Assembly: GCA_036378315.1 (NCBI GenBank)
Contig: DASUWU010000180.1
Location: 30,359 to 94,358, forward strand
From: CALAED01 sp036378315
GTDB taxonomy: Bacteria > Actinomycetota > Actinomycetes > Streptosporangiales > Streptosporangiaceae
DNA: 64,000 bases
Direction of reading: 5' to 3'
The notes beneath the pieces are model-generated. The model was not told the DNA's origin. It worked only from the letters and a program-made list of their open reading frames with translations, and did no database searches. Position 1 is the first letter of the stretch. Each line of letters begins with the position of its first letter. The translations under genes were made by a program, and so were the position numbers. This document shows, piece after piece, positions 25,241 through 33,500 of the stretch.

Positions 25241-26230
25241 ATGCCGACCATCCTGGGCTCGCTGCGCCGGCTCGTACTGACCCCCTCGCTCGCGGAGGTC
25301 ACCTTCGCCGCGCGCGGCTTTCCCGGCGCTTCCTCACCCGTCGCGGAACGGCTCGAGGCGATTCCGCAGGCGGTGATCTGCGGATTCGAGTGGGGCATCG
25401 ACGCCCGCGACCAATGGGAGGTCGAGCGCCGGCTGAACATCGTCACTCCGGAGCACCGCGGCTTCGCCTACGAGGGGGCGACCATGGCCTGCACCGTGCT
25501 CGACGCGATGGGCCGCGGGAAACGCGCTCGCGACCTGCTGCTCGGCCCGGGACGGCCGCATATCTTCCTCACTTATATAGGTATAGGCTTCGCCATGGCG
25601 CGGCTGCCGAAACCGCTGTGGAAGAAAGTGATGCCGGACCTCAGCGGGTCTCCCTATTATCCGACGATGAACTGGCTCGCGGTCGACGGGTACGGGTTCG
25701 ACCGCGCCTATTTCGACACGCGGCGCTGGGTGGATGAGCAGAAGGTGCCCGACCCCTATCCGTGGGACGGCGACCCCGACTACTACCTGCGGGCGATCGA
25801 TCAGGGCATCGGCCGGGCTCTGTGGTTCATCCACGGCGCCCGGACGCCGGGCGTGGCCGCCGCCGTCGGGAGCTTCGCCGCCCACCGGCAGCCGGACCTG
25901 TGGAGCGGGGTGGGGCTGGCCGCGACCTTCGCCGGCGGCGGCGACACCGAGAGCCTGGCCGCGCTGCGCCTGGCCGCCGGGGACGCACGTCCCGAGATGG
26001 CGCAGGGCGCGGTCTTCGCCGCCAAGGCACGCGATTACGCGGGTTTCGTCCCGGCCCATACCGAGGTCGCCACCGCCGCGCTCACCGGGCTTTCCGTCGA
26101 ATCCGCCGTCGCGCTCGCCGACGACTCGGCGGTCGCGCCTGGCGGCACGGACCGGCTGCCGGCATACGAACTGTGGCGGCGGCGTGTCAGCGCTTACTTC
26201 CAGTCCCCCGCGGAACGGATCGCCGGCTGA
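25241..26230 (+). CDS. DUF1702 enediyne biosynthesis protein (E2/E3 type, first copy)
   Basis: The 329-residue protein is a DUF1702 member, a family found almost only in enediyne clusters and of unknown chemistry. Marks are RRLVLTPSLAEVTFAARGFPG, HRGFAYEGATMACTVLDAM, FLTYIGIGFAMARLPKP, WLAVDGYGFDRAYFDT, RAIDQGIGRALWFIHGA and the end block LPAYELWRRRVSAYF. The ATG at 25241 follows AAGGAGG at ideal spacing. It leads the enediyne operon, with 235 bp before the second DUF1702 gene. Its exact letter in the C-1027 naming (E2 or E3) is not certain. Confidence 0.88.
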   Translation: MPTILGSLRRLVLTPSLAEVTFAARGFPGASSPVAERLEAIPQAVICGFEWGIDARDQWEVERRLNIVTPEHRGFAYEGATMACTVLDAMGRGKRARDLLLGPGRPHIFLTYIGIGFAMARLPKPLWKKVMPDLSGSPYYPTMNWLAVDGYGFDRAYFDTRRWVDEQKVPDPYPWDGDPDYYLRAIDQGIGRALWFIHGARTPGVAAAVGSFAAHRQPDLWSGVGLAATFAGGGDTESLAALRLAAGDARPEMAQGAVFAAKARDYAGFVPAHTEVATAALTGLSVESAVALADDSAVAPGGTDRLPAYELWRRRVSAYFQSPAERIAG

Positions 26231-26465
26231 CCCGAAGTGGCCCAGCAAGTCCGGCAGCGACCGAACCAGAACAAATAATCCGGCGCGCGTCCGGCGGCGC
26301 CAGCGCACGCTTTTGACAATTGTATTTCGAGCAGATTCTCGGCCTGCCCAGAAGAGCGACCACGGCGGTGCGCAAATCTGAAGTGGACAGCCAATATTCA
26401 TGGCTGTGAGGATCATATTACTACCATCCCGAGAACCGCCATGTCACTGTTTCAGGGAGAATAAA

Positions 26466-27479
26466 TTGGCACGTTACTGGCGAGCGTTGAGACGCCGCCT
26501 GCTGACCCCGAGCATCGCGGCGACAAAGCTTGAGACGCGCGGCTTCCACGAAAAGAGCCCGGCCGCCCGAGAATTGCTGGAAAAGATCGGTGAGACGTTT
26601 CTCACCGGGTATGGCCATGCGGCCGAGGCCCGGACGCCGGACGAGGCGGCGGACCGCATCGACCGCGTTCCCGTCCAGTTCCGCGGGTTCGCCTATGAGG
26701 GTGCGGCGATGGGTTTCGCGGTCCGCGACGCGCTGCCCCTGGGAGGCGCCGGCCGGTTCGCCCGCTTTCTCGACGGCCCCGGCGACCCGCACGTGTACAT
26801 GGCCTACGTCGGGCTCGGCTGGGCGATGGCGCGGGTGCCGAGGTTCCGCTGGCCCAAGAGCCGCGCCACCGACCCGCTGCTGCGCTGGCTGGTGCTCGAC
26901 GGATACGGCTTCCACCAGGCGTACTTCCGCACCGCCCGGTACGTCCACGAGCACTTCCAGGACCCGCGGTTCCCGTGGCCGGACGGCGCCACCGAGGCCG
27001 AGCGGGCGTACGCGAACCGCGCCATCGACCAGGGGATCGGCCGGGCGCTGTGGTTCGTCGGCGGCACCGACGCCGACGTCGTCGCCACGCTGATCGACAA
27101 GTTCCCCGAGCCGCGGCGCGCCGACCTCTACAGCGGCGCGGGCCTGGCGGCGACCTACGCGGGCGGCGCCGACGAGGACGAGCTCGCCGCGTTCGTGCGG
27201 CGGGCCGGCGAGTACCGGCCGCAGCTCGCCCAGGGCAGCGCGTTCGCCGCGGAGGCCCGGGTGCGGGCCGGCCTGGTCGTCCCGCACACGCACGTCGCGA
27301 CGAAGGTCCTCTGCGGAATGTCGCCGTCCGAGGCGGCGCGGATCACCCACGAGGTCCGCCCCGACCCGCTCGACCAATCCGTCCAGCCCGTCCCCGAGGG
27401 CGAGCCGCCGGCCTACGAGGTGTGGCGGCGGCGCATCGCCGAGAAGTTCGCGTCATTTGTTGGAGGTGTCGGTACATGA
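26466..27479 (+). CDS. unbL: DUF1702 enediyne biosynthesis protein (UnbL/E3 type, second copy)
   Basis: The 337-residue protein is a paralogue of the preceding one: RRRLLTPSIAATKLETRGFH, FRGFAYEGAAMGFAVRDAL, YMAYVGLGWAMARVPRF, WLVLDGYGFHQAYFRT, RAIDQGIGRALWFVGGT and PPAYEVWRRRIAEKF. The start is a rare TTG at 26466, chosen because it follows GGGAGAATAAA and aligns with the first copy; the open frame extends to 26400 but with non-coding character. Its stop overlaps the unbV start, placing it in the conserved unbL-unbV-unbU-pksE-tebC warhead cassette. Function unknown. Confidence 0.88.
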   Translation: MARYWRALRRRLLTPSIAATKLETRGFHEKSPAARELLEKIGETFLTGYGHAAEARTPDEAADRIDRVPVQFRGFAYEGAAMGFAVRDALPLGGAGRFARFLDGPGDPHVYMAYVGLGWAMARVPRFRWPKSRATDPLLRWLVLDGYGFHQAYFRTARYVHEHFQDPRFPWPDGATEAERAYANRAIDQGIGRALWFVGGTDADVVATLIDKFPEPRRADLYSGAGLAATYAGGADEDELAAFVRRAGEYRPQLAQGSAFAAEARVRAGLVVPHTHVATKVLCGMSPSEAARITHEVRPDPLDQSVQPVPEGEPPAYEVWRRRIAEKFASFVGGVGT

Positions 27480-29461
27480 CCAGGGCACACAGGGCACTGG
27501 GCTTCCTACGCAGGCAGTTACCTGGAGTCGTCGCGCTCACGTTGGTCGTGAGCCTGTTCTTCGCGGTGAAGCTGCCGACGACGTCCAAGGCGGAAAAGCA
27601 GCGGCTGGCCGACACCTACCGGTTCACCCCGCTGTCGATCGCGCTGCCCGCCGGCTACAAGCAGCAGACCATCCGCACGGTCAACAAGGAGTACAAGCAG
27701 GTCCGCGCCTGGATCTCGTCGGTCGGCGCGGGCATCGCGATGAACGACCTCGACGGGGACGGGCTGTCGAACGACCTGTGCCTCGTGGACCCGCGCATCG
27801 ACCAGGCCGTGGTCACGCCGACCCCGGGGGCGGGCGCGAACAGGTACGCGCCGTTCGTGCTCGACCCGGGCTCGCTTCCCATGAACGACCACATGGCGCC
27901 CATGGGCTGCCTGCCGGGCGACTTCAACGAGGACGGGCGGATGGACCTGCTCGTCTACATGTGGGGCCGCACCCCCATCGTCTACCTGCAGAAGGCGACC
28001 GCGACCAGGCTGGACGCCGCCGCGTACCAGCCGACCGAGCTGGTGCCCGGCCGCAACTCGACGAACGGCGTCTACACCGGGCCGCAGTGGAACACCAACG
28101 CCGCGACGTTCGCCGACTTCGACGGCGACGGGCACGACGACCTCTACATCGGCAACTACTTCCCGAACGGTCCGGTGCTCGACGGCACCAAGAACGGCGG
28201 CGTCACCCTCAACCGGTCGATGTCCAACGCGCAGAACGGCGGCGAGGACTACTTCTTCCGTTACGCCGAGTCGACCACGGGCGGGCGCCCGACGGTGGCC
28301 TTCCAGGAGGTCACGGGCGCGATGACGCGCAAGGTCTCCAAGGGCTGGACGCTCGCCGCGTCGGCGACCGACCTCAACGGCGACCAGCGGCCCGAGCTGT
28401 ACCTCGCGAACGACTTCGGTCCCGACCGGCTGCTGTACAACAGGTCGACGCCGGGGCACATCTCGTTCGCCGAGGTGGACGACGCCCGCAGCCGGGCGCT
28501 CACCCCCAAGTCCAAGCGCATCGGCCACGACTCGTTCAAGGGCATGGGCGTCGACTTCGGCGACCTGAACGGCGACGGCATCTACGACATGTTCGTCAGC
28601 AACATCACCACCTCGTTCGGCCTGCAGGAGAGCCACTTCGCGTTCATCAGCACGGCCAAGAACAAGGCCGACCTGACCCGGCAGCTCAGCGAGGGCAAGG
28701 CGCCCTGGCAGGACCGCAGCGCGCCGCTCGGCCTGGCGTGGTCCGGCTGGGGCTGGGACGTCAAGATGGACGACTTCAACAACAGCGGGAATCTCGTCGT
28801 GGCCCAGGCCACCGGGTTCGTCAAGGGCCAGGTCAACCGCTGGCCGAACCTGCAGGAAGTCGCGATGGCCAACGACAACCTGCTGGACAAGCCGCTGTGG
28901 TGGCCGCACGTCAGGGACGGTGACGACGTCGCCGGGCACCAGCGGCTGCACTTCTTCGTCAAGACCGGCACCGGCCGGTACGTCGACCTGGCCCAGCAGC
29001 TCGGCCTCGCGGTGCCCGTCCCGACCCGCGGCATCGCGCCCGGCGACGCCGACGGCGACGGCCGGCTCGACTTCGCGGTCGCCAGGCAGTGGGACGTGCC
29101 GATCTTCTACCACAACGACAGCCCGTCGGCCGGCGCGTTCCTCGGGCTGCGGCTGACCCACGAGAACACCAGCGCCCCCGCGGCCGGCGGCACGTTGCCG
29201 GCTCCCGGCTCGCCGGTGATCGATGCCCAGGTCACCGTCAGGACCCCGAACGGGCGGACGTTCATCTCGCACGTGGACGGCGGCGGCGGCCAGGGCCGGC
29301 GCAGCGACGACGTGCACATCGGCCTCGGCCAGAACGTCACGGGACCGCTGGCGGTCCACCTGCAGTGGCGGGACAGGACCGGCCAGGTGCGGCAGCAGGA
29401 TCTGCAACTGACCACGGGCTGGCACTCGCTTCAGCTCGGCTCTCAGGCAAAGGAAGGGTGA
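27476..29461 (+). CDS. unbV: UnbV (E4): CRTAC1-type enediyne core protein
   Basis: The 661-residue protein has an N-terminal membrane anchor at about residues 15-32 and then a repeat domain outside the membrane. Six FG-GAP-like calcium loops are visible (MNDLDGDGLSND, PGDFNEDGRMD, FADFDGDGHDD, ATDLNGDQRPE, FGDLNGDGIYD, PGDADGDGRLD), as in beta-propeller proteins, followed by an ASPIC/UnbV C-terminal domain. UnbV is conserved in all enediyne clusters but its reaction is unknown. The ATG overlaps the upstream stop (ATGA). Codon 15 is TTA (27518-27520), so translation would depend on a UUA-reading tRNA. Confidence 0.94.
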   Translation: MTRAHRALGFLRRQLPGVVALTLVVSLFFAVKLPTTSKAEKQRLADTYRFTPLSIALPAGYKQQTIRTVNKEYKQVRAWISSVGAGIAMNDLDGDGLSNDLCLVDPRIDQAVVTPTPGAGANRYAPFVLDPGSLPMNDHMAPMGCLPGDFNEDGRMDLLVYMWGRTPIVYLQKATATRLDAAAYQPTELVPGRNSTNGVYTGPQWNTNAATFADFDGDGHDDLYIGNYFPNGPVLDGTKNGGVTLNRSMSNAQNGGEDYFFRYAESTTGGRPTVAFQEVTGAMTRKVSKGWTLAASATDLNGDQRPELYLANDFGPDRLLYNRSTPGHISFAEVDDARSRALTPKSKRIGHDSFKGMGVDFGDLNGDGIYDMFVSNITTSFGLQESHFAFISTAKNKADLTRQLSEGKAPWQDRSAPLGLAWSGWGWDVKMDDFNNSGNLVVAQATGFVKGQVNRWPNLQEVAMANDNLLDKPLWWPHVRDGDDVAGHQRLHFFVKTGTGRYVDLAQQLGLAVPVPTRGIAPGDADGDGRLDFAVARQWDVPIFYHNDSPSAGAFLGLRLTHENTSAPAAGGTLPAPGSPVIDAQVTVRTPNGRTFISHVDGGGGQGRRSDDVHIGLGQNVTGPLAVHLQWRDRTGQVRQQDLQLTTGWHSLQLGSQAKEG

Positions 29462-29469
29462 CCAGGGAA

Positions 29470-30519
29470 ATGGCCGAGACGAAGAGTTCGGGCGGCCGTC
29501 CGCCCGCGGCCGCGGCCGGACCGCGGCACGACCCCAAGGTCGTCACCGCGTTACGCAACTTCGCGATCTCGATCTCAGTCTTCAACATCGTCGGCTACGT
29601 CGTCCTCGGATTCGAGCAGCCGTGGCTGTGGCCCTTCTTCGCCCTCGCCACCGGCTACACCCTGGAGATCGTCCTGGAGGCGATCAGCGCGAAGGTCGAG
29701 GGCCGGCAGCCGCGCTTCCGCGGCAACGGACCGCGCGGGCTGCGGGAGTTCCTCTACCCCGCGCACATCACCAGCCTCGCGATGAACATGCTGCTGTACG
29801 TCAACGACCGGCTTTCCGTGATGCTCTTCGGCGTCTGCATCGCGGTGGGCGCCAAATGGGTGCTCAGGGCGCCGGTACGGGGGCGGATGCGGCACTACAT
29901 GAACCCGTCCAACTTCGGCATCGCCGTGATCCTGCTGCTGTTCCCGTGGGCCAGTATCGCGCCGCCCTACCACTTCACCGAGCGCATCGGCGGCCCGCTC
30001 GACTGGCTGATCCCGGCGATCATCATCCTCGGCGGGACCATGCTCAACGGCAAGCTCACCGGGCGGATGCCGCTGGTGATCGCCTGGGTGTCGGTCTTCG
30101 CCCTGCAAGCGGTCGTCCGCGGCCTCATCTTCGACACGTCGATCCCGGGGGCGCTGGCCCCGATGACCGGCGTGGCGTTCGTCCTCTACAGCAACTACAT
30201 GATCACCGACCCGGGGACGAGCCCGTCCAAGCGCCCCGCGCAGATGGTCTTCGGCGGCGGCGTCGCCGCGCTCTACGCCTTCTTCATGATCGTGCACGTC
30301 GCGTACGGGCTCTTCTTCGCCACCGCCGCCGTCTGCCTCATCCGCGGCGGGTTCTTCTGGGCGCTGCACTTCGTCAACAAGGCGGCCGAGCAGCGCCTGG
30401 CCGGCGAGCGCGCGGCCGCCGCCGCGGCCAAGGCCGAGGCCGAGGCCGAGGCCATCGCGCTCGTCCAGGACTCAGGGAGCGAGTCCATCGACACAGGAAA
30501 GGAGGTCGTGCCCGCATGA
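29470..30519 (+). CDS. unbU: UnbU (E5): integral membrane enediyne core protein
   Basis: The 349-residue protein has about eight transmembrane helices between residues 30 and 300 (FNIVGYVVLGFEQPWLWPFF, NFGIAVILLLFPWASIAPPY, LIPAIIILGGTMLNGKL and others) and an Ala/Glu-rich cytoplasmic tail. The MNPSNFGI and NYMITDPGTSPS motifs resemble RnfD/NqrB-type membrane proteins, which bind flavin and translocate ions. UnbU is part of the warhead cassette with unknown chemistry. Its ATG lies 8 bp after the unbV stop, and its end overlaps the PKS start. Codon 28 is TTA (29551-29553). Confidence 0.94.
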   Translation: MAETKSSGGRPPAAAAGPRHDPKVVTALRNFAISISVFNIVGYVVLGFEQPWLWPFFALATGYTLEIVLEAISAKVEGRQPRFRGNGPRGLREFLYPAHITSLAMNMLLYVNDRLSVMLFGVCIAVGAKWVLRAPVRGRMRHYMNPSNFGIAVILLLFPWASIAPPYHFTERIGGPLDWLIPAIIILGGTMLNGKLTGRMPLVIAWVSVFALQAVVRGLIFDTSIPGALAPMTGVAFVLYSNYMITDPGTSPSKRPAQMVFGGGVAALYAFFMIVHVAYGLFFATAAVCLIRGGFFWALHFVNKAAEQRLAGERAAAAAAKAEAEAEAIALVQDSGSESIDTGKEVVPA

Positions 30520-33500
30520 CGAGGATCGCGGTCGTGGGCATGGCGTGCCGCTACCCGGACGCCACGTCACCGAGAGAGCTGTGGGAGAACTCACTCGCCG
30601 GCCGCCGCGCCTTCCGCCGGTTGCCCGACGTGCGGATGCGGCTCGCCGACTACTGGGACGCGGACCCGGCCGCACCGGACCGCTTCTACGCGCGCACGGC
30701 CGCGGTCATCGAAGGCTACGAGTTCGACCGCGTCGGGTACAAGATCGCTGGAAGCACGTTCCGGTCCACGGACCTGACCCACTGGCTGGCGCTCGACACG
30801 GCGGCGCGCGCGCTCGCCGACGCCGGCTTCCCGATGGCGGACGGGTTGCCCCGCGAGCGCACAGGGGCGGTCGTGGGCAACACCTTGACCGGGGAGTTCT
30901 CCCGGGCCAACGTGATGCGCCTGCGCTGGCCGTACGTCCGCCGTACGGTCGGCGCGGCGCTCAAGGAGCAGGGCTGGGACGACGACCGGCTGGCCGAGTT
31001 CCTCGCCGACCTGGAGGAGCGCTACAAGAGCCCGTTCCCCGCGATCGACGAGGACACCCTGGCCGGCGGCCTCGCCAACACGATCGCCGGCCGGCTGTGC
31101 AACTACTTCGACCTCAACGGCGGTGGCTACACGGTCGACGGCGCCTGCTCGTCGTCCTTGCTGTCGGTGACGACGGCCGGCCGGATGCTCGCCGACGGCG
31201 ACGTCGACGTCGCCATCGCGGGCGGCGTCGACCTGTCCATCGACCCGTTCGAGATCATCGGCTTCGCCAAGACCGGCGCCCTGGCCAGGCGGGAGATGCG
31301 GCTGTACGACCGGGGCTCCAACGGCTTCTGGCCCGGCGAGGGCTGCGGGATGGTCGTCCTGATGCGAGAGGAGGACGCCAGGGAGGCCAGGCGCCGCATC
31401 TACGCCACCATCGCCGGCTGGGGCATCTCGTCCGACGGCAAGGGCGGGATCACCCGCCCCGAGGTCAGCGGCTACCAGCTCGCCCTGCGGCGGGCCTACG
31501 AGCGGGCCGGCTTCGGCATCGAGACCGTGGGCCTGTTCGAGGGCCACGGCACCGGCACCCCGGTCGGCGACGCGACCGAGCTCACGGCGCTGTCGCGGGC
31601 CAGGGCGGCGGCGGACGCCACGGCCCCGCCCGCGGCGATCACCTCCATCAAGGGCATGATCGGGCATACCAAGGCCGCGGCCGGCGTCGCCGGACTGATC
31701 AAGGCGGCGATGGCCGTCCAGCACGAGGTGCTGCCGCCGACCATCGGCTGCGTCGAGCCGCACGAGGTGCTCAGCGAGGAGCCGCGCGCGCTGCGGGTGC
31801 TGCGCCAGGCCGAGCAGTGGCCGGCCGACCTGCCGGTCCGCGCGGGCGTCACCGCGATGGGCTTCGGCGGCATCAACACCCACGTCGTGCTGGACAAGCC
31901 GGGCCGGCGGCGGCGGGCCGCGTTCGGCAACCGGACGAAGATGCTGGCCACCTCGATCCAGGACGCCGAACTGCTGCTGGTCGACGGCGGCTCGCCGGAC
32001 GAGCTGCGCGAACAGCTCACCAGGCTGATCGACTTCGTACCGCGGCTCGCGTACGCCCAGCTCGCCGACCTGGCCGCCGTGCTGCAGCGGGACCTGCGCG
32101 ACCTGCCGTACCGCGCGGCCGTGGTGGTCTCCTCCCCCGAGGACGCCGAGGAACGTCTCCGCGAGGTGCTGGCCGCGCTCGACGCCGGCCGGACCACGCT
32201 GGTCGGCAAGGAAGGCCGCGCGCTGCTCGGCCACGCCGGCCAGGAGGCCCGCATCGGGTTCCTCTTCCCCGGCCAGGGTTCCGGCCGCGGCACCGGCGGC
32301 GGCGCGCTGCGCCGGCGGTTCGCCGAGGTGGAGGAGGTGTACGCCAAGGCGGCGCTGCCGACCAGCGGCGACATGGTGGCGACCGCGGTCGCCCAGCCGC
32401 GGATCGTCACCGGCTCGCTGGCCGGGCTGCGGGCGCTGTCGGCCATCGGGGTCGATGCCGCCGTCGCGGTCGGCCACAGCCTCGGCGAGCTGTCCGCGCT
32501 GCACTGGGCCGGCACGATGGACGAGGACACCGTCCTGCGTCTTGCCCGCCGCCGCGGCAAGATCATGGGCGAGCTGAGCGAGTCGGGCGGCACGATGGCC
32601 AGCGTCGCGGCGCCGCCCGACAGGGTGATCGAGCTGATCGGCGAGCTGCCCGCCGTCATCGCCGGCTACAACGGGCCGGGACAGACGGTCATCGCCGGGC
32701 CCGTGGACGCGATCGAGGCCGCGAGCCGCGCGGCGGCGGACGCCGGCCTGAACGTCACCCGGCTGCGGGTGTCGCACGCCTTCCACTCGCCGCTGGTGGC
32801 GCCGGCGGCGGACGCCTTCGGCGCGGCCCTGGCGGAGGAGGAGTTCGGCCCGATCGATGGCCGGCTGGTCTCCACGGTCACCGGGGCCGAGCTGGCCGCG
32901 GGCACCGACGTCCCGGCCCTGCTGCGCCGGCAGATCACCGACCCTGTGCTGTTCGCCCAGGCGGTCGAGCTGGCGGCCAAGGACCTCGACCTGCTGGTCG
33001 AGGTCGGCCCTGGCCGGGTGCTGAGCACCCTGGCCGCCGGGCTGACCGACGTGCCGGCCGTCGCGCTCGACACCGACTCCGAGTCGCTGGCCGGGCTGTT
33101 GCGGGTGGCCGGCGCGGCGTACGTCGTGGGCGCACCGGTCGACCACTCCGCGCTCTTCCACGGGAGGCTGGTCCGGCCGCTGGAGATCGGCGCCGAGTTC
33201 TCGTTCTTCGCCAGCCCCTGCGAGCAGGCACCGTCGGTGCAGATCAACGGGGTGGCCAGGACGGCGGCAAAGCCGGCGGCGGACGCCGGCACGGCGACGG
33301 AGGGCGCGCCCGGCACGGACTCGAGCACGGACTCGGGCACGGGCGAGTCGGGCACCGGCGAACCGACCCTGGACCTGCTCCGCAGGCTGGCGGCCGAACG
33401 CGCCGAACTGCCGGTGGACATGGTCCGCGACGACAGCCGGCTGCTCGACGACCTGCACCTCAGCTCGATCACGGTCGGCCAGATCATGAACGAGGCCGGC

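Noticed and set aside
29622..30518. Upstream extension of the PKS reading frame through unbU
   Set aside because: The frame is open only because of high GC; the PKS start at 30516 matches the family N-terminus and overlaps the unbU stop.
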